From: Paenibacillus sp. FSL R7-0204
Lineage (GTDB): Bacteria > Bacillota > Bacilli > Paenibacillales > Paenibacillaceae
DNA length: 64,000 bases
NCBI RefSeq assembly: GCF_038002225.1
Contig: NZ_JBBOCA010000001.1
Coordinates: forward strand, 1,612,001 to 1,676,000
Reading direction: 5' to 3'
Shown: one piece after another, positions 16,742 through 25,348 of the stretch
How the letters are laid out: every line of letters starts with the position of its first letter
Numbering within the stretch: position 1 is the first letter of the stretch
Translations under genes and position numbers: made by a program
The notes under the pieces: generated by a model
Told to the model about the DNA's origin: nothing
What the model saw: the letters and a program-made list of their open reading frames with translations, nothing else
Database searches by the model: none

Positions 16742-16795
16742 CAAAAAAACCCCCGTCCAAGGTACACGGCTTCGTGTCCTTGGGCGGGGGTTATT
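16742..16795 (-). terminator. Strong terminator for psd, possibly bidirectional
   Basis: A long stem (CCCCCGTCCAAGG with CCTTGGGCGGGGG, one mismatch, plus ACAC/GTGT closing the loop) is flanked by seven A residues (16743-16749), giving a T tract when read on the minus strand. It sits 40 bases after the psd stop codon and also follows the DUF2569 gene on the other strand. Confidence 0.85.
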
Positions 16796-16836
16796 CTGTA
16801 GAGTAGCAGTGTTATGCAGACGGGAAACGCCTGGTG

Positions 16837-17634
16837 TCAGACCGGCCGCCGCATCTCACCCAGCAGCTCGCCCATCTTCACCTTCGTGTCCGGGGCCAGC
16901 CCGGGGCGCGGGGTGAAGGTGCCGCTCTCCATCAGCAGGACTACCGTGGAACCGAATTCGAAATAAGCCAGGTCGTCGCCGCGCTGCCATTCTTTGGCCG
17001 CCTCATCGGTGTAGCGGATACTGCTCACATTCATTGCGCCTACCTTGACCACGGCGGTCTCGCCGTAGCTGCCGGCTATATAAGTAATCAGCCGTTCGTT
17101 ACGGCTCAGGACACTCTTCATATGGCGCATGCCGAAATCATTCACGGGGTAAGCCCGTCCGCGGATATAATCGCTCTCCCTCAGCTGTCCGGTTAACGGG
17201 GAGTGAATCCGGTGATAATCGGTAGGGCTTAAGTAGAGGACGAAATAATAGCCTTTCTTGTACAGTTCGAGGTGTGGCGAGTGATTAAGCAAATCCTCCA
17301 GCGTATAATCCTGCCCCTTCACATTCATTATCGTGCCGCAGTTGATTTCGCCCATTGCCGTAATCATTGCGTCCACAGGACTGGCTACGGCATGCTCACC
17401 GCTGGCCACCGGACGCATTCCCGGCTTCAGGCGGCGGCTGAAGAATTCATTCAGTGTACGGTATTCTCCGGCAGCCTTCTCCGCCTCGGCGGCAGGAATC
17501 TGATAGGAACGAATAAATACCGGAATCATAAGGCGGCTGAGTCTGCTGTGGGATAAAGCCCCCATCAACCTGGAAAGCCATCTGTGCGAGGATAGCTCGG
17601 TCATCAGCCGCAGCAATTGTTTAACCATGCCCAT
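16837..17634 (-). CDS. psd: Phosphatidylserine decarboxylase proenzyme
   Basis: A 265-residue membrane-associated enzyme that converts phosphatidylserine to phosphatidylethanolamine. It is made as a proenzyme that cleaves itself within the GST motif. Here the motif is FEFGSTVVLL with Gly228-Ser229, which would leave a 37-residue alpha chain whose Ser229 becomes the pyruvoyl cofactor. Other landmarks are ASPVDAMI, the YFVLYLSPTDYHRIHSP block and NERLI. The length matches short bacterial Psd. The start ATG has GGAAGGGAGATGGGC upstream in the transcript. A separate phosphatidylserine synthase is not visible in this window. Confidence 0.93.
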   Translation of the reverse strand: MGMVKQLLRLMTELSSHRWLSRLMGALSHSRLSRLMIPVFIRSYQIPAAEAEKAAGEYRTLNEFFSRRLKPGMRPVASGEHAVASPVDAMITAMGEINCGTIMNVKGQDYTLEDLLNHSPHLELYKKGYYFVLYLSPTDYHRIHSPLTGQLRESDYIRGRAYPVNDFGMRHMKSVLSRNERLITYIAGSYGETAVVKVGAMNVSSIRYTDEAAKEWQRGDDLAYFEFGSTVVLLMESGTFTPRPGLAPDTKVKMGELLGEMRRPV

Positions 17635-17718
17635 CTCCCTTCCATCATGCAGCAGTGTTATCCCGTGCCAAGGGACTCCACCCGCTCTGCATTATATTGA
17701 CATAGAATAGGAGACAAA

Positions 17719-18816
17719 TCAATAAGAGTTCATTCTTAATGCTTCTTCGTACAGATATCTGGCATAGCCCATAGGCTGGCGGTAGCTGTCTTTCCATACC
17801 CCGCGCAGTCCGGCCTTCTGGAAGCCGTAACGCTGGTCGCGTCCGTTGCATTCAATGAAATACAGCTGTCCGTGCTTCGTGACACCGATGTCCAGACCGA
17901 TATCGGCCAGCCCCGGCAGACTCTTCTCCAGCTCACGGGCGATGGCGAGACTGAGGGAGAGGACGGACATACGGATTCTGGCTGCCTCTTCTCCAGGGAA
18001 TGCCTGCTCCAGGGCAAAAGAGGACTTCAGGGCTTCGCCCCCTCTGGCAATGTTTGAGACAAAGCCGCCGGGCGCAGCCAGCTTGGCGAACAGGCCGGTG
18101 ACCTGCCATGCTCCGCCCCAGCCCCGCTGTACCGTGACACGCAGGTCAAAGGGGCGTCCGTTAATCTCGGCCAGCGGAATCCGTTCCTGGACCAGATAGG
18201 GCACGGAAGAGAGGCGGGCGCGAAGGGCCCGGGGAATGGCGTCTGGGTTAATGACTCTGCTAACCTTGCGTCTTGAGCCAGAGAGAGAGTAGCTCCAGAG
18301 CCAGCGCCCTTCGCCGCTGCGGGTGAGCCGCATCACGCCGTTACCGACGCTGCCCCGGCAAGGCTTGAGAATCAGATCCGGGTAGCGGCTCATCATCTCC
18401 CTCAGGCCGGAAAGTCCGCTTGCTGTGACTGGCAGAACGGCTTGCAGTTCGCGGCTGCGCTCCAGCAGGCTGTGAATCTGATCCTTGCCGTAGCGGTTGC
18501 AGCTGTTATAGACCTGAATCCCCTGCCGCAGCAGGCGCTCGACGCCAGTGCTGGCGGGATCATAGATTGCCCGGTTGTGGATGACCTCCGGCGTAGGGAC
18601 AATCTGTCTGCGGTATCCTTGCGGCCCTTTCTTCATATAGACACTGCTGAAGCCGGACGCCACGTCGATGTCTGACAGCTTCACAAAGCAAGGGGTTAAT
18701 CCGTATGCGGCGGCGGCCTCTTCGTAGTTGGCCAGAGATTCCTGTCCGGTTTTTAACCGGGGAACGCCCCCGTGCATAGCGGCGTTTAGCAGTATCCCAA
18801 CGAGCTTTTGCCCCAT
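17719..18816 (-). CDS. YheC/YheD family endospore coat-associated protein
   Basis: A 365-residue ATP-grasp-like protein. The start was set at ATG 18814-18816 because ACAGGAGGAACGAAC lies directly upstream; a longer open frame to 19074 lacks any binding site and would overlap the divergent gene. Landmarks are MGQKLVGILL at the N terminus, YNSCNRYGKDQIHSLL, LILKPCRGSVGNGV (glycine-rich nucleotide loop) and FIECNGRDQRYGF near the end. Family members associate with the spore coat; the reaction is unknown. It lies head to head with the repeat-fibre gene, and both are probably sporulation genes. Confidence 0.88.
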   Translation of the reverse strand: MGQKLVGILLNAAMHGGVPRLKTGQESLANYEEAAAAYGLTPCFVKLSDIDVASGFSSVYMKKGPQGYRRQIVPTPEVIHNRAIYDPASTGVERLLRQGIQVYNSCNRYGKDQIHSLLERSRELQAVLPVTASGLSGLREMMSRYPDLILKPCRGSVGNGVMRLTRSGEGRWLWSYSLSGSRRKVSRVINPDAIPRALRARLSSVPYLVQERIPLAEINGRPFDLRVTVQRGWGGAWQVTGLFAKLAAPGGFVSNIARGGEALKSSFALEQAFPGEEAARIRMSVLSLSLAIARELEKSLPGLADIGLDIGVTKHGQLYFIECNGRDQRYGFQKAGLRGVWKDSYRQPMGYARYLYEEALRMNSY

Positions 18817-18990
18817 GTTCGTTCCTCCTGTTATCTTGAAGTACTTCCCGGCTGTTTTTATGTCTCCTGCCATTGTATGTATGTACGTGCCCGTAAGGGT
18901 TGGACGGATGCGCGGCGGCAGATGCCCTTTTTTGAAAGGAGAAGATTGGATGACGGGTAAGGAGAAGGGTGTCATCCGCCTATGCTTCTG

Positions 18991-18999
18991 CATATGATG
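18991..18999 (+). promoter_or_regulatory. Possible SigK-type -10 element ahead of the repeat-fibre gene
   Basis: CATATGATG lies 38 bases before the GTG start of the 1704-residue protein and resembles the SigK -10 consensus CATAnnnTA, with one mismatch. CATCCGCC sits just upstream, the reverse complement of the GGCGGATG block found ahead of two other operons in the window. Weak on its own. Confidence 0.35.
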
Positions 19000-19036
19000 C
19001 CTAGAAGATACATTAGATGGAAGGAGGAGACTGCTT

Positions 19037-22000
19037 GTGAAGGGTCCCAAACGAAAACAGCAGCGCAGTTCCAAGAGACCGCTCTATTACGTGGATAATC
19101 CCGATACGACTGAACTTAGCATGATAGACAGCAGTCCCAAAACACAAAAAAACCAGGAATTGGAATGGGTGGAAGCGGCAGAGGGGGAAGACCTTGCCCT
19201 GCAGGTGAGCGGGGTGGAGATGCTGGAAGTGACCGCGCCGCCCGAGCAGACTGTACCTGCACTGGAAGAGAAACAGGAAACCGTGACGGAAGAGGTGCGT
19301 GGACAGGAGGAACGTGCAGTTCTGCTTGAAGCTGAAGTAACGGCTCCCCCGGAAAAAGAACGTCTGCAGCCCGTATACACCGATGACCTGTCCGATGCCG
19401 CCGTCACCGGTGCCAAGATTGCTCCACGAACCATTGACGGGTCCAGACTAAAGCATGGCATCATCGGTACACCCTGGCTGCAGGACTATGCGGTGCAGAG
19501 CATCAACCTTGCGGACCGGGCGGTTACCTCCCCGAAGATAGCGCCGGAGTCTGTTACCGGTGAGCATCTGGCGGAGAGCAGTATCAGCGGGGGCAAGCTG
19601 CTGGATCACTCCATTGGCGGTGAGAAGCTGAAGGACGGCAGCGTGGGTCCCGAGAAGCTGGCAGACCGGATGATAAGCGGAGGACATATTGCCGATGGTG
19701 CCATCAGCAGCCGCCATCTCAGTGAGTTCATTATCACAGCGGAGCTGCTGGATGACGGGGCGGTGACCGGTGAGAAGATACTCAGCAGCAGCATTGACAG
19801 CCGCCATCTCAGCAACGGCAGTATTGACCGCTCTAAGCTGGCTGACGAAGCAGTGTCCGCTGACAAAATCGCCGATGGCGAGATCAGCGGCGTCAAGCTG
19901 GGGGATGCGGTGATCGAGAGCCGGCATGTGGGGGAAGGCGTCATTACCGCGAGGCATCTGGCCCCGGGCGCCATTGGCCGGGAACAGCTGGCGGCGCGCC
20001 TGATCGGCAAGGACCAGCTTCAACCCGGTATTATTGAGAGCGGGCATCTCGCAGATGGGGCTGCCGGGTCCCGGCAGATCGCGGCGAAGGCTGTCCGCAG
20101 CCAGCATATTAACCCGGAGAGCATCCATGCGGACCATATCGCCGAAGGTGAGGTTGGCAGCCGTCATCTGGCAGACCGCAGCATTTCTTTTGTGAAGCTG
20201 GCAGACGGCGCGGTAGGGACTACACAGCTGATTGAGCAGGCGGTCACCTCTTCCAAAATAGCGGATCAGAGCATTCTGGCCCATAAGCTGGCTGACGAAG
20301 CCGTGATGACGCGCCATATTGCGAAATCTGCAGTGCGCAGTGCGCAGATTGCCACGCAGGCTGTCACTTCGGCACATTTGCAGCGCGAGGCCGTGGATAA
20401 TTCTCATCTGGCCGCAGAATCTGTAGGCTCTGCCCAGCTGCAGGAGCATTCCGTCCTGACCGGCCATCTGGCCAAAGGGGCAGTTACGGAAGAACAACTG
20501 GGGTATGAATCCGTTACAGGAGAACATATTAGCCCCCAGAGTATTACCGCAGCCAAGCTGGCGGACGGCAGCATCATTACCGCCAAGCTGGCCATGGGCG
20601 CGGTCGGGAGTACGATTCTTGCAAAAGAAGCGGTCAGCGGTGAGCATATTGCAGTCTGCGCCGTGGAAGAGAAGCACCTGGCGGACGGCAGCATCAGCGG
20701 ACGGGTGCTGCAGGAGGAGGCAGTAGACGCTGGTCATCTGGCATCCGGCGCTATCGAACGCAGGCATCTGGGAGACAGCAGTGTGACTTCATCCGCGCTG
20801 CAATCCGGTTCAGTAACAGCAGATAAGCTGTCCTCCGGTGCCGTCAAGGAGGCCCATCTCACTGCGGCGATTGTGCAGCCGCATCATTTGGCCGACTATG
20901 CCGTCACTTCCCTGAAGCTATCGCCGGAGAGTGTCTCAACGGATAAGCTCGGTGATCTGGCCGTCACTTCCATTAAGCTGGCGGACGGCAGTGTGAGTGC
21001 AGAGAAGCTGGCAGCCTCAGCAGTGCAGAGCGAGCATCTGTCGGAAGGCGCAGTCGGCCCGGATTCGCTTAAGGATACCTCTGTGCAAGGCAGACATCTA
21101 GCAGCGGGCAGCGTGGGCGGTGCACATATCCGGCCGCTGTCGGTTGGCAACGGGCATCTTATTCCAAGCTCTGTCTCCTCAATCCAGATTCAGGATGGCA
21201 GCATCAGCGGCACGAAGCTGGCAGAGGGGGCGGTAGCCTCTCAACATCTCACCCCTGGCAGTGTGGGCGGAAGCCAGCTGGCTGAGGCCTCAGTGGAAGG
21301 GCGGCATCTCGCGGATGGCGGCATTAGCCTGGCGCATCTGGCGGAGGAGGTCCGCAGTGCGGACCTCCTGCCTGACGGGAGCATTGGTGCAGAGAAGCTG
21401 GCGGCAGGTGCGGTGGAATCGGTTCATTTGGCTGAAGCGAGTGTTCAGGGTGTTCATTTGGCGCAGGCAGCGGTGGAAGCCCGGCATATCGGTGCCGGAG
21501 AGATTACGCTGGCCCATCTGGCCAAGGAGACGCGCAGCGCGGATATTCTCCCGGATGGCAGCATCGCAGGCAGTAAGCTGGGAGCAGGGGCGGTCGGAGC
21601 CTTCCATCTGGCTGCGGGCAGTGTGTATGGCGGCCACCTGGCTGCGGATGCAGTAAGCAGCCGGCATATCCGCGCCGGCAGCATTCAGCTCAGTCATCTG
21701 GCTTCCGATACGCGGGGCGCGGACCTGCTGCCGGATGGCAGCATAGGTGGAAGCAAGCTGGCTGAAGGCGCAGTGGATTCGCAGCATCTTCAGCCGCAGA
21801 GCGTGGATGCAGAGCATCTTGCAGGCGGAGTGATTCAAGAGCGTCATTTAGGCTCAGGAATTATCCGGCTTACGCATCTGGCTGAGGAGACGAGAAGTGC
21901 GGAGCTGCTGCCGGATGGCAGCATAGGTGGAAGCAAGCTGGCCGAAGGCGCGGTGGATTCGCAGCATCTCCAGCCGCAGAGCGTGAACGGTGAGCATCTT

Positions 22001-24151
22001 GCCGGTAGAGCCATCCAGGAGCATCACTTGGGTTCAGGAATTATCCGGCTTACGCATCTCGCGGAGGAAACCAGAAGTGCGGAGCTGCTGCCGGATGGCA
22101 GCATAGGTGGAAGCAAGCTGGCTGAAGACGCAGTGGGTTCGCAGCATCTCCAGCCGCAGAGCGTGAACGCAGAGCATCTTGCCGGTAGAGCCATCCAAGA
22201 GCATCACTTGGGCTCTGGAATTATCCGGCTGGCGCATCTCGCGGAGGAAACCAGAAGTGCGGAGCTGCTGCCGGATGGCAGCATAGGTGGAAGCAAGCTG
22301 GTTGAAGGCGCAGTGAGTTCGCAGCATCTCCAGCCGCAGAGCGTGAACGCAGAGCATCTTGCAGGCGGAGTAATCCGGGATCGCCATTTGGGGCCGGGAG
22401 TTATCCGGCTGGCGCATCTCGCGGAGGAAACCAGAAGTGCGGAGCTGCTGCCGGATGGCAGTATTAGTGGAAGCAAGCTGGCCGCAGGTTCTGTAGGCTC
22501 TATCCATCTGGCTTCCGGCAGCATCTATGGAGGTCACCTGGCGCCTGAAGCTGTGGATAGCTGTCATATCCGTCCCGGCAGCATCAGCCTGGAGCATCTG
22601 GCGCAGGATGCCCGGACCGCTGAACTTTTGCAGGACGGCAGTATTACAGGGGGGAAGGTTGCTCCTCACAGCATTGGAACCAGTCATCTGGCGGAAGGCG
22701 CAGTGGGAAGCTCAGAGCTTCAAGATGAAGCCGTGGATGGTTCCAAAATCGCATCCTTTGCCATCCAGTCCCGGCATCTGGAAGAAGACAGCGTGCAGAG
22801 CTACCACATTGTTCAGAATGCAGTGAGCGGGGATCATCTGGCGCCTGATTCTGTGGATAGCAGCCATCTCCGTGCGGGCAGCATCCAGCGTGAGCATCTG
22901 GCAGAGGGCACGCTAACCTCCGAGCTGCTTGGAGAAGGCAGCATAGACGGCAGCAAGCTGGCGCCAGGAGCGGTGGGGCCAAATCATCTGGCTCCGGGCA
23001 GCATCTACGGAGGCCATCTGGCTCCCGGAATTGTTGACGGGCGCCATATCCGTCCCGGCAGCATCGGCCTGGAGCATCTGTCCGGGGATGCGCTGACCTC
23101 CGAGCTGCTCCCGGACCATAGTGTTACAGGAGAGAAGCTTGCTCTTCACAGTGTCGGCACCGGCCATCTGGCTGAAGGTGCGGTAGGCAGCACTGAGCTG
23201 CAGGATGAGGCGGTGAAGGCTGCCAAAATTGCTTCCTTTGCCGTTCAGTCCCGGCATCTGGAAGAAGACAGCATCCAGAGCCATCACATTGCTCAGGATG
23301 CAGTGAATGGAGATCATCTGGCTCCCTATTCAGTGGATAGCAGTCATCTCCGCGCGGGCAGCATCCAGCGTGAGCACCTGGCAGAGGGCACGCTAACCTC
23401 CGAGCTGCTCGGAGAAGGCAGCATAGACGGCAGCAAGCTGGCGCCAGGAGCGGTGGGGCCTAATCATCTCGCTCCGGGCAGCATCTACGGAGGCCATTTG
23501 TCTCCTGGAATTGTTGACGGGCGCCACATTCGTCCTGGCAGCATAGGCCTGGAGCATCTGGCTGGAGATGCACTGACCTCCGAGCTGCTCCCGGACCATA
23601 GTGTGAACGGAGCGAAGCTTGCGATTCACAGCGTAGGCACCGGACATCTGGCTGAAGGTGCGGTAGGAAGTTCTGAACTGCAGGATGAGGCGGTTAAGGC
23701 TTCGAACATCGCTCCCTTTGCCGTCCAGTCCCGGCATCTGGAAGAAGACAGCATCCAGAGCCATCATATTGCTCAGGGTGCAGTGAACGGGGATCATCTG
23801 GCTCCCGGATCAGTCAATGCGGAGCATCTGTCCTTCCATCCGGTGCAGAGTGTCGGGAACCGCGATGTTTTGCAGCAGTTCGGGATGACGGCGTTTATGT
23901 TCAATGGTGAGGCGGAGAGTGTAGAGGTGAGCGTTTCTTTTGACGAGAGCTTCGGTCATACCGGCTACGTGCTGGTTGCCATGGCTAACCAGCCGTACTT
24001 CCATGCTTCGCTGAAGAACAGAACGGGCGGAGGAGCGACGATTGAGGTGGTGCGGCTGCGTGAGACCCAGCATTTCTATGGCGTGCTGTCATGGATTGCG
24101 CTCGGCACTCCGCTGGTCAAACCTGCTGTGGAGCATCGTGCTTTTGATTGA
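19037..24151 (+). CDS. Giant decapeptide-repeat fibre protein with WIAG-like C-terminal domain
   Basis: A 1704-residue protein beginning at GTG behind AAGGAGGAGA. It has no signal peptide, which fits deposition from the mother cell. A charged head (1-116, Lys/Glu-rich) is followed by roughly 148 ten-residue repeats (about residues 117-1597) with the pattern [IV]-x-[SGA]-x-H/K-[LI]-A-x-G-[AS], for example VTGEHLAESS and IGGEKLKDGS. Such regular repeats with periodic aliphatic residues suggest a beta-helical, possibly trimeric, fibre like phage tail-fibre or surface-fibre stalks. The last 105 residues form a non-repetitive beta-rich cap containing GVLSWIALG, which I relate from memory to the WIAG-tail domain of Paenibacillus proteins. 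Four glycosylation-related genes follow. The likely role is a spore-surface or exosporium filament; this is inference. Confidence 0.75.
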   Translation: MKGPKRKQQRSSKRPLYYVDNPDTTELSMIDSSPKTQKNQELEWVEAAEGEDLALQVSGVEMLEVTAPPEQTVPALEEKQETVTEEVRGQEERAVLLEAEVTAPPEKERLQPVYTDDLSDAAVTGAKIAPRTIDGSRLKHGIIGTPWLQDYAVQSINLADRAVTSPKIAPESVTGEHLAESSISGGKLLDHSIGGEKLKDGSVGPEKLADRMISGGHIADGAISSRHLSEFIITAELLDDGAVTGEKILSSSIDSRHLSNGSIDRSKLADEAVSADKIADGEISGVKLGDAVIESRHVGEGVITARHLAPGAIGREQLAARLIGKDQLQPGIIESGHLADGAAGSRQIAAKAVRSQHINPESIHADHIAEGEVGSRHLADRSISFVKLADGAVGTTQLIEQAVTSSKIADQSILAHKLADEAVMTRHIAKSAVRSAQIATQAVTSAHLQREAVDNSHLAAESVGSAQLQEHSVLTGHLAKGAVTEEQLGYESVTGEHISPQSITAAKLADGSIITAKLAMGAVGSTILAKEAVSGEHIAVCAVEEKHLADGSISGRVLQEEAVDAGHLASGAIERRHLGDSSVTSSALQSGSVTADKLSSGAVKEAHLTAAIVQPHHLADYAVTSLKLSPESVSTDKLGDLAVTSIKLADGSVSAEKLAASAVQSEHLSEGAVGPDSLKDTSVQGRHLAAGSVGGAHIRPLSVGNGHLIPSSVSSIQIQDGSISGTKLAEGAVASQHLTPGSVGGSQLAEASVEGRHLADGGISLAHLAEEVRSADLLPDGSIGAEKLAAGAVESVHLAEASVQGVHLAQAAVEARHIGAGEITLAHLAKETRSADILPDGSIAGSKLGAGAVGAFHLAAGSVYGGHLAADAVSSRHIRAGSIQLSHLASDTRGADLLPDGSIGGSKLAEGAVDSQHLQPQSVDAEHLAGGVIQERHLGSGIIRLTHLAEETRSAELLPDGSIGGSKLAEGAVDSQHLQPQSVNGEHLAGRAIQEHHLGSGIIRLTHLAEETRSAELLPDGSIGGSKLAEDAVGSQHLQPQSVNAEHLAGRAIQEHHLGSGIIRLAHLAEETRSAELLPDGSIGGSKLVEGAVSSQHLQPQSVNAEHLAGGVIRDRHLGPGVIRLAHLAEETRSAELLPDGSISGSKLAAGSVGSIHLASGSIYGGHLAPEAVDSCHIRPGSISLEHLAQDARTAELLQDGSITGGKVAPHSIGTSHLAEGAVGSSELQDEAVDGSKIASFAIQSRHLEEDSVQSYHIVQNAVSGDHLAPDSVDSSHLRAGSIQREHLAEGTLTSELLGEGSIDGSKLAPGAVGPNHLAPGSIYGGHLAPGIVDGRHIRPGSIGLEHLSGDALTSELLPDHSVTGEKLALHSVGTGHLAEGAVGSTELQDEAVKAAKIASFAVQSRHLEEDSIQSHHIAQDAVNGDHLAPYSVDSSHLRAGSIQREHLAEGTLTSELLGEGSIDGSKLAPGAVGPNHLAPGSIYGGHLSPGIVDGRHIRPGSIGLEHLAGDALTSELLPDHSVNGAKLAIHSVGTGHLAEGAVGSSELQDEAVKASNIAPFAVQSRHLEEDSIQSHHIAQGAVNGDHLAPGSVNAEHLSFHPVQSVGNRDVLQQFGMTAFMFNGEAESVEVSVSFDESFGHTGYVLVAMANQPYFHASLKNRTGGGATIEVVRLRETQHFYGVLSWIALGTPLVKPAVEHRAFD
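21721..22620 (+). repeat. 180-bp tandem repeat inside the fibre gene, about five copies
   Basis: Blocks starting at 21721, 21901, 22081, 22261 and, partly, 22441 are nearly identical at DNA level and spaced by exactly 180 bases, equal to 60 residues or six decapeptides. Each opens with the words CGGATGGCAGCAT and GGAAGCAAGCTGG. Confidence 0.92.
22481..23830 (+). repeat. 480-bp tandem repeat inside the fibre gene, about 2.8 copies
   Basis: A second, longer period of exactly 480 bases (160 residues, sixteen decapeptides) links positions 22501/22981/23461, 22681/23161/23641 and 22621/23101/23581. Copies differ by scattered substitutions, many of them synonymous. Confidence 0.9.
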
Positions 24152-24240
24152 TCTGAGACTATTGTCGGGTAGTGGGATATGCGAATTCTCGTTGCTGCAA
24201 CATAAGCTCAGATCGTAGACAGGTTGGAATGTATATGAGG

Positions 24241-24267
24241 CGCAGCCGTTGGCTGCGTCTTTCTTTG
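24241..24267 (+). terminator. Rho-independent terminator after the fibre gene
   Basis: The stem CGCAGCC with GGCTGCG (3-nt loop, 24241-24257) is followed by TCTTTCTTT. It lies about 90 bases after the stop codon. The rest of the gap to 24496 has no gene that I can support. Confidence 0.8.
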
Positions 24268-24425
24268 GCATTTAATCCATACGTGGAAGCGATTGGATTT
24301 CATACAATTGCTGCTGAACGGAAGAGTTCCTGCTTCTGCATATGCCTCCTTGCCGGCTTATTGCCGGGTGGAAGCGCATAGCGGCATTTGTCCAATTATC
24401 TGCGCTCGGGGAGACACTTGCCGTT

Positions 24426-24452
24426 ACCGGGGGTGGCGGGATACATAGACTA
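24426..24452 (+). promoter_or_regulatory. Probable SigK-type promoter for the GT2 operon
   Basis: ACC (24426-24428) and CATAGACTA (24444-24452) are separated by 15 bases and match the SigK pattern (-35 AC, -10 CATAnnnTA). The first glycosyltransferase starts 44 bases downstream. Late mother-cell transcription would fit a spore-surface glycosylation role. Confidence 0.55.
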
Positions 24453-24496
24453 TGGTGTAACCCTCAGCCCGGGAGCAGCCCTGTGAAGGAAGGTGG

Positions 24497-25348
24497 ATGA
24501 GCATGAAAAGAAAAGGAACATCTGCCCGCCGCACGGGGCGGCGGGCAACCCGGACAGCACGGCGGCCGGTAGCACGGCCGGTACGGCCTGCTATACCGCC
24601 GCCTGCGGTGAATCATCCGCAGCCTGAGGTGTCGGTCATTATTCCGGCCATGAATGAGGCGGCGACGATTGCCGCGGTAATCGCCGGAGCCAGAGGCGTT
24701 CATCCCCGCTGTGAGGTTATTGTGATTGTTAACGGTTCTGCGGATCAGACCGCAGAGATTGCGCGCTCCTGCGGCGCGAACGTAATTGTGTATGAACAGC
24801 CGCTCGGGCATGATGTCGGGCGAAGCGTAGGCGCTGCGGCGGCGAAGGGAACGGTTCTGTTGTTCACGGATGGGGATCTGGTAATCCCCGCCTCGCAGCT
24901 GCGTCCCTTCGTGACCGCAGTCAGCGGCGGAGCGGATCTGGCACTGAATGATTATTCCGGTCCGGTCCGCAGCAAAGTTCCGCATCCGGTGGTGTTATCC
25001 AAGCATGTGCTGAATCTTCTGCTCGGAAGATCTGAGCTGAAGGGCTGCTCCTTGACCGCTGTCCCTCATGCGATTAGCCGCAGGGCGCTGGATGTCCTGG
25101 GCAGCGGCCTGCTGTCGAGACCGCCGCTCGCACATGCGCAGGCAGTGCTGGAGGGCCTGGTTGTGACGGCGGTGCATAATGTGCCTGTTGGCAGGATGAA
25201 CGCAGTCCGCCGGAAGCACAGCGGCAGCGATCCTTTGCAGGAGGCTATCCTCAGAGACCACCTGGATGCTGTAGCCCTGGTGCTGGAGCGCAAGGGCGGC
25301 CGGGCAGGCTTCGGGGACGGCACCCGGCGAAGGGAGATGGTGAGATGA
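24497..25348 (+). CDS. Family 2 glycosyltransferase with Arg-rich N-terminal tail
   Basis: A 283-residue GT-A fold enzyme. The first 40 residues are strongly basic and Arg/Pro-rich. The catalytic part begins with EVSVIIPAMNEA (nucleotide-sugar binding strand), has EVIVIVNGSADQTAEIA and the metal-binding LLFTDGDLVI (DxD-like). HDVGRSVGAAAAKG and LTAVPHAISRRALD are also shared with the next gene, showing the two are paralogues. No membrane segment is predicted, so it should act in the cytoplasm, here presumably in the mother cell. AAGGAAGGTGG precedes the ATG, and an in-frame ATG lies at 24503. It overlaps the next gene by 4 bases. The sugar donor is unknown. Confidence 0.85.
   Translation: MSMKRKGTSARRTGRRATRTARRPVARPVRPAIPPPAVNHPQPEVSVIIPAMNEAATIAAVIAGARGVHPRCEVIVIVNGSADQTAEIARSCGANVIVYEQPLGHDVGRSVGAAAAKGTVLLFTDGDLVIPASQLRPFVTAVSGGADLALNDYSGPVRSKVPHPVVLSKHVLNLLLGRSELKGCSLTAVPHAISRRALDVLGSGLLSRPPLAHAQAVLEGLVVTAVHNVPVGRMNAVRRKHSGSDPLQEAILRDHLDAVALVLERKGGRAGFGDGTRRREMVR

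Noticed and set aside
18817..19074. N-terminal extension of the YheC/YheD gene to 19074
   Set aside because: It would overlap the start of the divergent fibre gene, lacks a binding site, and the first family-like residues begin at the ATG with AGGAGG.
19448..20767. Long open frame of about 440 codons on the minus strand inside the fibre gene, and similar ones to 23800
   Set aside because: They are antisense by-products of the regular decapeptide repeats; no ribosome binding sites, and the plus-strand frame has the better codon use and a clear protein pattern.
24172..24381. 69-codon frame after the fibre gene
   Set aside because: It runs through the terminator hairpin and has no ribosome binding site.
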